Assembly (NCBI GenBank): GCA_944990035.1
Contig: CALYLX010000049.1
Span: forward strand, 1-64,000
DNA from: Clitopilus passeckerianus
Taxonomy: Eukaryota > Basidiomycota > Agaricomycetes > Agaricales > Entolomataceae
Reading direction: 5' to 3'
Length of the DNA stretch: 64,000 nt
Part shown: piece by piece, positions 24,001 through 35,664 of the stretch
Layout of the letters: each line of letters starts with the position of its first letter
Numbering within the stretch: the first letter of the stretch is position 1
Notes under the pieces: model-generated
Database searches by the model: none
Seen by the model: only the letters and a program-made list of their open reading frames with translations
What the model was told of the DNA's origin: nothing
Made by a program: the position numbers and the translations under genes

Positions 24001-26272
24001 ATGCTTCGGGGGGTCACATGGATGAGATTTACCTGTGCGAGCTACCAGGGCTAGACTTGGTATTGTTGTCCCATCTGTATTAACACTGCCTCGGATCCTA
24101 ATAACCTTGGTTCCGCCGAACATCATGCTCTTCGCGGACTCTTCCTTCGTTTCCTTCCACTGTTTGAGCTCCTCCTCCCTCAACGGAACTTTGCTAACAG
24201 GTACACTTTCCCCGGTAAGCATACTTTCGTTCAGAATCGCGTCGCCAGAAAGAAGGAAAAGGTCGGCGGGGACAAGGCTGAGCTGAGAGTTGGATAGATT
24301 GATCACATCCCCAGGAACCAGATCTGTTGAGTCTCGCTCCATCCCTAAACATATTGCTCAACTACCACCCAGCGGCGGTGAAGCAACGAAAAACCCACAT
24401 AAACCGTCGATGAGGACATCAACCTTGCACGAGAAACGCGACATTTCGCGCATTCGTTCGATTGTCTTCGGCCAACATTTATTAGACAGTATGTCGAAAG
24501 AAGAGATGTATGTCGCATACCTTGCGTGTTTCCAGCAGCGTCGCACCTATGCTCGAAATGGAGATTAAGGCGATGCAAAACGCATAGTAGTAATAGTCGT
24601 CCAACGACCACAGGATGATGCTGGCGATTTGAAAGACATAGAAAGGGTGGATAACCTATTTTCCTGCGTCAGGATCCAGCCCCAATAAGCACACCAACCC
24701 AAATACCTCATCAACCAACAGGGAGAATGTAGACTTCGCCTTGATATCTATTGCATTTTTGCCAAACAGTGTAAGACGTTGTTTCCTGACGTCTTCGCTA
24801 AGGCCACTTTGAATAGTTGCCAATGAAATGGACGAATCTCGCCAATCCCTGTAATACAATTATACCCTTGCATATTTGAACAATTCGCTCGGGTGGCATA
24901 CCTGATCATAGTAAAGAGGCCAATTCTTGGATCCAATGCGTACCGAGAATATCGGTGGTCAAGGACAAGGAGATTCTTAAGCATCTCTGCCGTCCGTGGT
25001 TCGTGCCCATTTCCATGGGGCTTTCCGTTGCCGTTCTGATGATACCCATGTCCAATACTCTCCGGGAATGCAGTTGACAACGGGTACGGATATTCCAAGC
25101 TGTGAGCAGAAATAAGAGCAAAATCTGCATGAGCAGACTTAGGGGCGTCAGATGACTGAATGAAGAGGCCAACACGATAGGCCCACCTCGACCATTACTA
25201 GAGTAGCCTTGGAGTCTTTGAATGCCTTCTCGCGAGTGGCCCATCGCAGCCATATAAGGGGGAACCAGTGGCCGATTAGGGCCAACACACCGAAGGATAG
25301 GGCGCAGCCAACGCGCCAAAGCAAGGATCGCAGAGGTATAACATCGTACCCTACGAACCGGATGGTGCTATCCTCGTCGGGAACGTATATCTCCTGTCTG
25401 CTAGGTGGGCCAGGCGGAGGTGGGTCTAAACTGGCGAATGGTACATCCATTTCAATGCGTATATCGCCACCGAAAATGGGGTCTGTACTAATCAGAGGTA
25501 TACCAGCACTGGAGGAGTCGCGTGCATCCGAATCATAGTCCATACTTGCAGCAATTGAATTGTCGTCCTGACCCATGAAGCTCGTGGTCTCTACGATATC
25601 AGAAGCATCCGAGTCCTCTTCGTTGGATAGATACCCCCAGCGTTCGTCGCCCTCTCTCTCCTCTTCGGAGCCGCCGTCTAAAGCAGTGTCTTCGCGCCAG
25701 CTACGACGGGATCGTCGTGAAGACGAGGCACGCGACACACTGCGTCTACGCCGTGGAACGACCTCCTCAGAATAGGACTTCCCGAACAGGCTGGCTATGC
25801 CTCCCAGGATTCCAGGCCGAGTGGCATGCGAACGTGAATCTCTTCGTCTCCTTCCGGAAGAAGGATCCTCATCCCCTATAAGAGCGTCTTCTTCTCCATC
25901 GCCAATATCCATGCTCCCGGCGTCGATGCTACTCCGTCTAGAGAGGTTGTCGCTACTCATCCTCCTGTCAAAACTAGGTCTCCCCGAGTGTCCAGAATCC
26001 CGGCTGAGCCTCCTGCTTCTGGATCTAGTGTCAAAGCTTCTCCTCCCAGCTTCAATATGGGACATCCTGGACACACTGCTGGGATTGACCGAATGGCCTG
26101 GCCCTGAAAAAACCGCCCCTGCCTCATCGTCGTCGAAGTTGGAGTAGTCCTGGGACATACGCCTGGAGTTTGTGTTGTTCCGCAATGCATTATTGATGTC
26201 GATTGCTGAAGCCCCTTCTGTGTAGTCGTGGTAGCTGCGCCTTGAAGCTGAAGGCCCAGCTTGACTTGTCAT
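21051..26272 (-). CDS. YPK9: P5B-type cation/polyamine ATPase (YPK9/ATP13A family)
   Basis: Large P-type ATPase of about 1465 residues in 17 exons. Relatives (yeast Ypk9, human ATP13A2) sit in the vacuole or lysosome; ATP13A2 exports polyamines. The first exon (26272-25187) encodes a 300-residue disordered Ser/Arg/Asp-rich tail. Core motifs follow in order: [31 protein letters not shown], the P5B signature [11 protein letters not shown], the phosphorylation site [13 protein letters not shown], the hinge [19 protein letters not shown], then the C-terminal membrane helices. Exon limits: 25137-24902, 24848-24707, 24655-24521, 24465-24399, 24344-24033, 23983-23826, 23776-23216, 23164-23005, 22948-22831, 22777-22563, 22515-22023, 21971-21896, 21847-21802, 21751-21601, 21547 to about 21388, 21331-21051. 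One intron (21848-21895) has a GC donor. Confidence 0.93.
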
Positions 26273-26471
26273 CTCATAAGAGTCTGGTAAGCTTGAAGGA
26301 CCTATGGTAATCGGCTAAGCTGTTGGTGCGTTCAAGAGTGGTGTCAAGGCCGATGACTCTGTGTTATTGCCTTTTGCGGAAACCATATGCACCGGTCATC
26401 AATGAGCCGGTAGCACTCGTCAACCAACTACATAAACCACTCTCAAAAGAACGAAGGCTGCAATTGCACCC
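26273..26471. promoter_or_regulatory. Divergent promoter, P5B ATPase / SDR
   Basis: 199 bases separate the two divergent start codons. No specific element was recognised. Confidence 0.35.
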
Positions 26472-27825
26472 ATGTCGGCCTACAAAGCGACCCGTGTCTC
26501 TCAGCCGACTAACGATGAGCTTTACAAGAGAACGGTTGCTCGACTTGACGAGATCAAGTCACAACTGGCAAACTCCCCTCGGAGTGGAAAGCTCAAGGAC
26601 AAGGTCTGTATTATCACGGGAGTTGGTTCACTGAAAGGCATAGGGTGAGCATCCTGGTACAGTATGGCGAATTGTTCTCACTGTCTTTAGGCGTGCGACT
26701 GCTATTCGATATGCTCATGAAGGTATGAATGCACCACATTGCAGAACCGGCCCAGTTCTCACAAGACATCACAGGAGCTAAACATTTATACCTGCTTGAC
26801 TTTGATCCAACAAACTTACCTGATCTCAAGTCGAATATTCAAAAACTATACCCAGATGTTAATGTCTGATTCTTCGTTTCCCGAGGATGAGTTCACGCCT
26901 GATAGGACAAACCACAGGTTACCGTTGCTCAGGCCGACGCCGCTGATGAGAAGGCCATTGAGGGAGTCTGCAGACAGGCCCTGAAAGAAGAAGGTCGTCT
27001 TGACGTCTTCTTCGCCAACGTATGTCATGAATTTTCTTCCTGATAACAGTTACTTTGATTTAATGTTCGATCTAGGCTGGCGTTGCATCCAAGGATGTCC
27101 TACAAAACACAACTGCGGAGACCTTTATGAATAGCATGCGGGTCAATGCTCTTTCGTGAGCTTCTGCGTTAACTTCTATGGAACTCCTTCATTGATTGGA
27201 AATAGATGCTTCCTGGCCCTTAAGCATGCCTCCGAGGCAATGAAGGTCACTAATGGATCCAGGGGCAAGGAGCATAGCAGAGGAAGCATTATCATGACTG
27301 CCTCTAGTAAGCTATCTCAATGCGTCTTGCGCCCAGTTCCTCATTGTCTCCACAGCTGCTGGTATCCGCTCCGGCGCTGGAACTGTTGATTGTAAGTATT
27401 TGATTATTCGCAAGGATCTGGTAGCCTACTTCCCTCACCCGTAAATCAGACAGCGCAAGTAAAGCAGCGTAGGTTGCCTCTTGTGTTCTACGAAACTATG
27501 TTTCTGACAACCTTCAAGTGTCAACTCGATGGCCAAAACCTCAGCCTACCAACTCCAGAAGACCGACATCCGTGTCAACACTATTTGCCCAGGTCTTATT
27601 GAGACGGGTATGACTGGGGATACCTTCGAATACGCCAGGCAGCGTGGAAGTGCAGGCAAAATCGGACAACTGAACCCCTTGGGAAGGTTCGGTGTTGCGG
27701 AGGAAATAGCCCAAGCTGCCGTTTTCTTGGCTTCAGATGATTCAAGCTATGTTAACGGTCAGAACATTGCAGTTGATGGGGGCCTGTCTGCTTCCCACCC
27801 GGTTGCTCCAGGCAGGTGGGCTTGA
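26472..27825 (+). CDS. Short-chain dehydrogenase/reductase (SDR)
   Basis: Classical NAD(P)-dependent SDR of 312 residues in nine exons (26472-26644, 26691-26722, 26775-26863, 26918-27019, 27076-27155, 27206-27306, 27356-27391, 27450-27468, 27519-27825). The Rossmann glycine motif is [10 protein letters not shown], the NAG motif is ANAGVAS, the active-site Ser lies in IIMTAS with YSASK supplying Tyr and Lys. The C-terminus is [14 protein letters not shown] and later [10 protein letters not shown], typical of 3-oxoacyl-ACP-reductase-like SDRs. A 45-residue N-terminal extension precedes the fold. Asp in LYLLDFD after the second strand suggests NAD rather than NADP. Substrate unknown. It ends 164 bases from the convergent P450. 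Confidence 0.92.
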
Positions 27826-27989
27826 ATCAGATGTTGAGAGGGGTGATTCTATACTGTACTAAATATGTGAGGGGTGTTGGATATGTACTACATGCTTCAG
27901 ATTCGGCATACATACATGAATCAGTTATAAATATACAATTGAATGCATATGCAAGATATCAAAACAAGACAGCGGTTGTCACTAAAACG

Positions 27990-30319
27990 TTACAAAGCCT
28001 TTTCTCTCAGCTTGAAGGTAAGCGGAACGCTTGTGGGACTTCAGCAGACGATGTCAGGAATTGGGCAGAACAAACAAAAGGAAGGGTACACACGTGAGGG
28101 TGATATTTGGCATGCATGCTGTTAATCTTGCTTTCCTCTCCTCGAACGTCTCGTTGGCGAATTTAGGGTCCTCTTTGACTTCGATCTTGTACCGGAGTAC
28201 AAGCATAGTCAGGATGGCGATACCCTCCGTTTCGAAGAAGCGTCGACCGAGGCATGCTCGTGCACCTGTATGTCAGTCATGAGTGGTTGCTGCAGGTGAT
28301 CTCGACATAGGTGAAGGATGGTCTTACCAGCACTGAAAGGCAGGAACGCGTCCCTAGGCCAGTTTCCCAAGAAGCGATCCGGCCTGAAGGTTTCAGGGTC
28401 TTTCCAGTAACGAGCTGGGCAGGGAAACGTCAGAAGGAGCTGTCGACAAAGAAGAGGAAGTAGAACACGTACGATTATAGTGAAGGGCAGGAATGTTGAG
28501 GATGAGATTCGTGCCTTTGGGAACCGGAACTACGACCCTTTCGCCATTCGTGCTTTGTGTGGTAAGCGTTGTGTCCTCGGCACTTTCCTTGGGAACGCCA
28601 GTTACCTGTGAATCAAAGTGAATATCAGAAGACTAATACTGTCAGACTAGATTACCTACGGGAGGGAACAAACGCAGGGTCTCGTAAAATACGCTTCTCA
28701 TTGTTTAGAGTCCGAGTGAAATATTTTAAGGCTGATAACTCACGCCATGGACTGTGTTAAAGCATTCATATCTTCGTACGTCTAAACAGGGTTAAAGACG
28801 GCTTGAGAGGGTCGTAGCTACAGGGCTCACCGGCGCTCTGCCATCAGCAAGGACGGACTTGGTATGTTTGTACAGCTTCTCCTGTTCATCTGGATATAAA
28901 GCCAGCAACGCAAAAGTGAAGCACAAAGTATGCGCAGTGGTCTCGTGTCCGGCAAGAAGGAAAATAAAGATGTTGCCTAGAGTAGCAAGAATCCAGAAGA
29001 TGCATCCTCAAACAGGTACAAGGGCTTACCTATGAGTTCCCGGACAGTCAGTTTTGACTCTCCCATATCGAGGTCGTTGGCACTAAGAAGACTAGTAAAG
29101 AGATCGTGGCGTTCTTCTGCTTTGGTACTTTGTTGGCGTTTTTGGATCATATCTGTCATGTATCGCTAGCGTGGGTCAGAAAAATATGGATGAGATACCA
29201 TCGGAGGGCCACTCACCTCTAGATCTTCAAACGCAATCTTCAAGTCCCTGAACCTCTTTGTCCAATTCATGGCAAAATTTGGAATAATGAGGATCATGAA
29301 CATGTCCGTAGAGACGATATGAAGTGCATTCTTGAATGTCATTCTGTAGCCAGGTGGGATAACATCATCATCCCTCCAAGAAATTTCGCGTCCAAAGCCT
29401 GAATCAACGCGGTGAGTTTACTGAACCCTCGTTGAAAGCATCTGCTTACCTGCTCGCCCAATGACGAAGAGCGCAATCTGGTGGGTTGAAGTCAGGACAC
29501 GGGGAAATTTAAGATAACCTGTCACTGACCGGGAGGGTCAGCTCAACACAGTGGTCAACGGTCACGGTATCCTGGTTGCCCCACAAGTCGTCGAAAAGGG
29601 AATTCATGATCTTCACAGTCTCCTCCCAAACCATCTTATTGTTCCTCTGTGAGGGTGACAACGTCTCAGCAGGACCAACGACGGACGTGTGTCGAACACG
29701 CACCTCAGAAAACGCGGGTGCCGATATCTTCCTGTACTTCTTCCATGTCTCTCCCTCGGATGCGACTATGTTGCCACCAAAGAACAACAGGATCTTGTAT
29801 TGATGTACGGGTTTGGGGAAACGAGCCCTGGAGGATGTAATTTCCTGAAACGGTTTAGTCGTCGATCCCTGTGGCACAGGGATCTTCGCCTACTCACTTT
29901 GATAACAGCAGCGTCTGCTATGGATAACATTGCTTTGGTCTTTGGATAGGCTGACACCATCGAATAGATATCGCTGCCACATTCTTCAAACACTGAATAT
30001 ACGCGCTCTTTCAGCTTGATGACTAGGATGCAGAGGGTGGTGGTTATACTAACGCTTATGTTTATGCTTGAAGATATGGTTCCGGCCTGTACAAATGCCC
30101 TTTATCCGGGGCAAAAGGTTTGCAAGGACACTGCTCTGAGGGAGAAGAACCCTATAGCCGGGGTGGTTCCTTTCAACACGTTATTTCAGCTTGGAAGGCA
30201 CGGAAACCACCGCTCGGAACAACTCACCCTATAGCCCTGGCGGCCTTCCAACATTCAACAAGCCTCTGGGCGATGACGACAAACCCAGTCAATAACGCGA
30301 AGGCAGCGAGCGGTCCCAT
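27990..30319 (-). CDS. Cytochrome P450 monooxygenase
   Basis: Membrane-anchored heme monooxygenase of 521 residues in 15 exons from 30319 down to 27990 (first 30319-30228, last 28038-27990, all in phase). The N-terminus is a hydrophobic anchor (LAAFALLTGFVVIAQ). Motifs: C-helix-like ETWKKYRKISAPAFSE, I-helix LLAGHETTAHTL, K-helix YETLRLFPP (ExxR), PDRF-type segment FRPDRFLGNWP, and the heme loop FLPFSAGARACLGRRF with the Cys ligand. The C-terminus ends PLTFKLRE as in many P450s. The AGHETT and ARFPKP features resemble the expanded agaricomycete fatty-acid/xenobiotic P450 groups, but no CYP family number is assigned. The adjacent SDR may act on the same substrate (inference). Confidence 0.93.
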
Positions 30320-30700
30320 CTTGAAGGTATGGAAAGACCTAGTGGGTGTGAAGATCTGAATGTCCAACATGACCTGCCATGTTTTGAGGTTTTCACAGGT
30401 TGCACGCTTAACGGAGCGATCTCACCGCCGCATCAGCAACCAAAGCCCTCTGGAGATATCAGCGTCAGATATCATATTATCTGGAAGACATATCATTGGC
30501 TGTTCAGCGCTCAAAAGGTCTTGGGATCGTTGAAGCCATGTTTTCAGGCCCCAGTGTCGGGGTCCGAGTTCATCAGCGGAAATGCGTAAGCAAAGTTAAA
30601 TTGCAGGCCACTATTAATCCAGCATTGGTACATGGGTACAAGATAGACGTTACACAGAAATATCGCGACAGTCGACGCGTTTCAGGGGGTGGAGAAGTGA
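30320..30700. other. Intergenic region
   Basis: P450 promoter and FKBP 3' end, both on the minus strand. Short plus-strand frames here look random. Confidence 0.4.
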
Positions 30701-32163
30701 TCACTTGATCTCAAGAAGCTTGACGTCTGAGAGGTCAAGTTAGAATGGGATGTTCGTAAAACGAGGGTGGCCATACCAAAGACCAAGGTTGAGTTGCCGG
30801 GAATACCATCTGTGCCCCTCTTGCCATATCCCATAGAAGCGGGAATCGTTAGTTTCCTCTCACCACCGACTTGCATGCCGACAATGCCCTCGTCCCAGCC
30901 TGGGAAAGAGCGCGTGTAAACGTCTGACCAGAAAATCTTGACCAGTTGAACGGCTTACCCTTGATGACCTCGCCCTTGCCGAGGTGGAAAGTGAACTATT
31001 CAATGCAATGGTTAGAGGAAAATGAGAGAGAGGGCGGGTGTGGCATCTTACAGGCTTGCCCTTGGTGTTTTGGTCAAAGGTCTTGCCGTTGGTCAACTTG
31101 CCGATGTACCTCATGCTGACGGTATTCCCCTTCTTTGCTTGGGGACCGGTTCCAACTTTGGCGTCCAGAATTTTGACACCGCCAGCAACCTCCTTCTCAG
31201 CCTTCTGCTTTTTGGCTTTGCCCTCAGCAGGTTTCTCAGCAGCCTTTTCCTTTTTTTCCTCCTTTTGTTCGGAAGCGGTCTCCGCTTTGCCGTCCTTACC
31301 CTTTTTCTTTTTCTTGTCAGCTTTAGCAGGTGCTTCCTCTTCGGCAGGCCTCTTGAGGCTTTTCTTAGGTTCTTCCGCAACCTCCTCGAAGCGCCTGGGT
31401 TTCTGTCAGTCTCTTCAAAAGGCTCAACAAGGTAAATTGACATACTCTCCATCGCTCATATCCTCATCCGCGTCGACTTCAACCTCAACGTCGGAGCTGA
31501 CATCCCGCAAGTCATAAGCATCCTCGTCATAGTCAACAGAGCCTTCGGAGTCAGAGTGGTCTCCGTAAGGAGGCATATCTTCACCCTGATCTAATTAAAG
31601 GTTGAGCACCCTCGTTTAGGTGTTGGCAAGACGTGCACATACCAATCCAGTTGCCAGTCAGGAAAACGGAGCTAAATACTTGGTTAAAGAGAGATGTACG
31701 GTGGAAAATGTCGAACGCGTACTTTTTGCCGACTACTTCGAACTGGTACTCGCCCTCGGAAGGAAGAGTGATATCGACAGTGGTCTGCTCAACCTATGTG
31801 ACAAAATCAAAATGAGGTTAAAACCTCGAACACGAGGCAATGTAAACGCACGGCGCCTGCTCTGAGGAGAGCAAGAACGGTTGTTGCGATAGAGGAGGGC
31901 ACCTGAGGTTCCTCGTCCTCGTCCTCGGAGTCGTCAGCATTGACAGGAGTGTATGATAGCTTGACAACGGCACGTCCAGACGCGTCCTTCAGCGTCTCAC
32001 CGAAGGCGACATTGGTAATGCGAAGGTCAACCGGAGGTTCGACAATCTCAGGCTTTCCTGGTGTCAATTCTAAGCTCCTGCGCGTCACAAGTCGTTTGAG
32101 TTAATTTCCTGACCATAATGTGAGTGCCATAAAAAGAACTGACCAGATACCAACAGCAGCCAT
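30701..32163 (-). CDS. FPR4: Nucleolar FKBP-type prolyl isomerase (FPR3/FPR4-like)
   Basis: Peptidyl-prolyl cis-trans isomerase and histone-chaperone-like protein of 356 residues in eight exons (32163-32144, 32077-31852, 31793-31643, 31590-31446, 31394-31052, 30995-30959, 30899-30777, 30726-30701). It has an N-terminal nucleoplasmin-like domain ([26 protein letters not shown]), acidic patches ([22 protein letters not shown]), a Lys/Glu-rich basic segment, and a C-terminal FKBP domain ([60 protein letters not shown]). This order is that of yeast Fpr3/Fpr4, which act in the nucleolus and on chromatin. The symbol is by family; FPR3 and FPR4 cannot be told apart here. Confidence 0.92.
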
Positions 32164-32313
32164 CGTTTCTCAAATTTTGAACTTTGGGTGAAAAAGTTTA
32201 GAAACGAGGATTTTTCCATTTTTGGATATCATACCATATTGAAACTCCGACTTGCCTAGATCATCTTTGGACAAGATCAACGGCGCAGCCAGTTAACCAC
32301 CAGCAGCAGTACA
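32164..32313. promoter_or_regulatory. Shared divergent promoter FKBP / ARPC4
   Basis: 150 bases separate the start codons of the two divergent genes. No element is assigned. Confidence 0.35.
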
Positions 32314-33141
32314 ATGGTGAGTACTCAAGCTCATCGTCGTCTACAACGAGCAGTGATCCTGATATGATACCTAGTCGAACACTCTGAGACCCTATCTTGC
32401 TGCGGTGAGATCCACCCTGACCGCCGCTCTGACCTTGGAGAACTTCCCATCTCAGGTAACGAACAACTAAGATCTCCGTCTACGACCAACTCATCGTTCT
32501 GTAGGTTGTCGAGCGACACAACAAGCCTGAGGTGGAGGTTGGGTAAGACAATAACCACGTTATGTTCGTCATCCTACTTACGCCACATAGAGGCTCCAAA
32601 GAAGTGTTGCTGAACCCTTTGACCATTTCGAGGAACGAGAATGAACGCGTGCTCATCGAGCCATCTGTTAACTCTATCAGGTTAAGCATTAAGATCAAGC
32701 AGGCTGATGAAATAGAAGCTATACTTTGCCACAAATTCACGCGATTCATGATGCAGCGAGCGGAGAGCTTCATTGTCCTCCGTAGACGGCCAATTCAGGT
32801 GGGCCCCCATTTGTCTCCTCTTTACCTGATGTTCACCACAGGCTCTTATGACAGGGATATGACATATCCTTCCTCATTACGAATACCCACACTGAAACGA
32901 TGCTCAAGCACAAGATTGTTGACTTCATTATACAGTAGGTAATATCTTATCGCTCAATGGGTATCAGCCCTCATTTCGTGACAGGTTCATGGAGGAGGTG
33001 GACAAGGAAATCAGCGAGATGAAACTCAGTACAAATTCGAGAGCGCGTATCGTTGCAGAATCATACTTGACCGCAGTGAGTAACTCTCACCTACCACCTC
33101 CTCTCTGATAGGCTGATGGAGGTCCGCAGTTTAATGCATAA
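32314..33141 (+). CDS. ARC19: Arp2/3 complex subunit 4 (ARPC4/ARC19)
   Basis: The 20 kDa core subunit of the actin-nucleating Arp2/3 complex, 170 residues. Exons: 32314-32316 (the ATG alone), 32375-32455, 32505-32542, 32591-32798, 32855-32934, 32985-33075, 33130-33141. The protein reads like animal ARPC4 almost throughout: [85 protein letters not shown]. The last exon has only three sense codons (FNA). Six introns in 513 coding bases is a high density even for this window. Confidence 0.95.
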
Positions 33142-33237
33142 TGTACTCTATCGCACAGTGGGTTGAGCCCGACCCGAATGCAATTTCTTTTCTATCGGAA
33201 TCCGTTCCGGGAAGACGTTATAAGAACAAATCGCAGA

Positions 33238-33858
33238 TTATTGCCGTGCTACGGTTGCTGCCAGTTTATCTCTCAGTCGCTCTTCCACACCGCCAACCCA
33301 TTCTCGATCCAGGATGCTGTAGCTATAAGCATCGAAGTATTCTCCGCTCCCATTTATGTCTCTCCAAGCGTCCCTCCTTTTTCCTTCCAGCAGCGCCATG
33401 AGGACTTTCTCTAACCAAGCACGCATCGGTATGTTGTCCTTTCCCGTCTCAAATGTAGCACGATGGATCTTCTTCTCCTCGAATATCCACTTTAGTACGG
33501 TATATAGAGCTTCCGTTGCATACCCTCCTCGATGGATCTCGGGTGAGATGAGGATGCCAATCTCGCAAGAGTTCATGCCATCATCGTAGTGAAAGTATCC
33601 TGTCATCCCGGCAAATGTATAAGAGCCGTCCGGTTGTAGAACGTGGATATGGAAATCGGAGATGGTTGGATCTTCTGCCCTGGATTCTCTACGTTTGCGA
33701 ACATCATCGATAGTGACATTTACTGGCAGGACAGGCAAATAGCGAAGAGTTTCTGGATGAGTTCGCAACCAGACTGCCCTTTCGTCGTCACCGGCCGACG
33801 GTGGAACCAGACGAACACGTTTGAAAGGTGATTCTAGTTGAATTGTATGTTGCGGCAT
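33238..33858 (-). CDS. GNAT-family N-acetyltransferase
   Basis: A single-exon protein of 206 residues of the RimJ/RimL-like Acetyltransf_3 group, which transfer acetyl from acetyl-CoA to amines. Evidence: MTGYFHYDDGMNSCEIGI, the acetyl-CoA-binding helix region ISPEIHRGGYATEAL, then ATFETGKDNIPMRAWLEK and the typical late pattern EGKRRDAWRDI with YSILDREW. Substrate unknown. Intronless, in contrast with its neighbours. It faces ARPC4 tail to tail at 96 bases. Confidence 0.88.
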   Translation of the reverse strand: MPQHTIQLESPFKRVRLVPPSAGDDERAVWLRTHPETLRYLPVLPVNVTIDDVRKRRESRAEDPTISDFHIHVLQPDGSYTFAGMTGYFHYDDGMNSCEIGILISPEIHRGGYATEALYTVLKWIFEEKKIHRATFETGKDNIPMRAWLEKVLMALLEGKRRDAWRDINGSGEYFDAYSYSILDREWVGGVEERLRDKLAATVARQ

Positions 33859-34209
33859 GATTGTTGAGGAAGAAAAAACTGAAATGACTCAAAACCCGAG
33901 GGGTAAAGAGATTTTGAATTGTTTTTAGTAATATTAACCTGGATCCCCCAAGGGTGGCGATAAGCCCGTGATCTAGCGCCTCTTCCAACCCAAGGTTCAT
34001 AAGTACTTCTAGAAGGTATTTTATACAGTTTTGAAAGGAAATAAGCCATAGTTTAGACCCAGTTCCATAGAAACTTGAACTCGCTTTTGAATTGAATATG
34101 CGTGAGACGCGTCGACCAAACAGACGACAACGCGTTCTTTCATTTACATTCTACCAACAACGTTGGCAACCTCGCGGCCACTCTTAAAAGCTCATAGGCA
34201 TCTGTCAAC
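33859..34209. promoter_or_regulatory. Divergent promoter GNAT / NSE4 with MCB boxes
   Basis: A 351-base divergent intergenic region. Two exact ACGCGT (MluI cell-cycle box) motifs lie at 34107-34112 and 34130-34135, about 100 and 75 bases before the NSE4 start. A third lies inside NSE4 intron 1 at 34256-34261. In fungi ACGCGT is bound by MBF and drives G1/S expression of replication and repair genes, which fits NSE4. Confidence 0.55.
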
Positions 34210-35535
34210 ATGGCAAGCTCATCTTCTGGTACGCTGACGTTTAAAAGAGGATTGAACGCGTCAAAATGACTTTTGTGGGCCAGGTTTTACTGCCTATGAT
34301 CCCAACCAAGATCCAGAAGAAAAGCGGAATGTCCGGAAAAGCTATCGCAGCTTGGCAAGGAGTGTTGAGGGTAGATGTTCACTACTACTTCAATATGGAT
34401 ATGTTATAACGGGACTTCCACAGAAAGACAAGCCAACCCGAGCGAATACACCGCTCAGGATCTAACAAACCATGTTGAACGCGCCAATGACCTATTCAAC
34501 AAAGGTTACCTTTTCAGAATCTGAAAAAAGTAGTTTCTAACTAACCATGTGCAGTAAAGAACCCTCAGGAAGCTACTCTAGATTCTCATTTCCTAGTCAT
34601 GGCCTCGAACATTGGTGCACAAAAAGCCCGGGCAATGAAGTCAGGTACAGGAGCGTTCGATATCGACGACTTCATCACAAAGCTCGTCAAATACATGGGC
34701 GGCCAGAGTAACATAGACGAAGGAGAATCTGACTATGAAGACGATGGACGCGCTGGATTCGACCTTGATTGGGCCAAAGTTGGTCGAAAGGCTCTTGCAA
34801 AGAGTCGAAGAGTGCCAGCTACAACGTTCATGTGAGTCATGAATGGTTTTCTTCAGTTGGTTAGTGAATTAATTTGAGTCCAGGTTGGGTCCTCTTTCGA
34901 TAGAAGCAAAGAAGCGAGCCACCGTGAAGCGGGCTAAACAAGAAAAGAACAAAGAGGATCAACGAAAACCACAGGAACTCAAGGAGGAAGACATTGTCCG
35001 CTCTGAGAATGAAACGACGAAGAATGTTGGACATGTGAGTGACCAAAGATCCTCTTCTTGAGGCCTTTGCTAACTTCCGAATAATTAGCTGGAAAGCCTC
35101 CTTAAGAAGCTCGAAGGCAGTATCAATATCTTCAGGTTTATCGTCAACCCTAATGACTATGCGCAATCCGTGGAGAACCTGTTCTATCTATCGTTCCTTA
35201 TCCGAGATGGGAAAGTTGCTTTCGAGCTGCATGAAGACACCAATGAACCCGTCATATGTGAGATAGAGGAGTCCTTGTAAACGCGCCATTCTGACATGAT
35301 TTGAAGATCTATGTGAGCAACCAACCGATGACGATTATCAGGATGGACTGAGGAAGCAACAAAAGGTCTTCGAATTTGATATGACTGTGTGGCGGGTAAG
35401 ATTTTCCATTTCCGAAGATCAGTTAGGGCACTGACTCGTCCCGCGCAGAGAGCAATCAAGGTCTTCAACATCACAGAATCCTTCATTCCCCAACGCCCAC
35501 CGGCACGCACCAAACTTGGAGACAAGTGGTATTAG
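34210..35535 (+). CDS. NSE4: SMC5/6 complex kleisin NSE4
   Basis: Non-SMC element 4, the kleisin that bridges the SMC5-SMC6 heads in DNA repair; 319 residues. Exons 34210-34228, 34284-34370, 34424-34504, 34555-34831, 34884-35034, 35089-35257, 35307-35395, 35449-35535. N-terminal kleisin helices include VRKSYRSLARSVE and LVMASNIGAQKARAMK; the middle has IDDFITKLVKYMGG and FDLDWAKVGRKAL. The C-terminal Nse4 winged-helix domain holds FRFIVNPNDYAQSVENLFYL, SFLIRDGKVA and the family end FNITESFIPQRP. All phases agree. Confidence 0.93.
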
Positions 35536-35664
35536 GCCAAGATATCCACAGATGAAGGGAATGAGATCTCTACTCATATCGTAGTAGTGGGTAAGATTAA
35601 TGGTATTGTAGCACCAGATCTGTGTCCTTGTCAGAATACAGGATTAATTTACAAGAGGCTGGCA

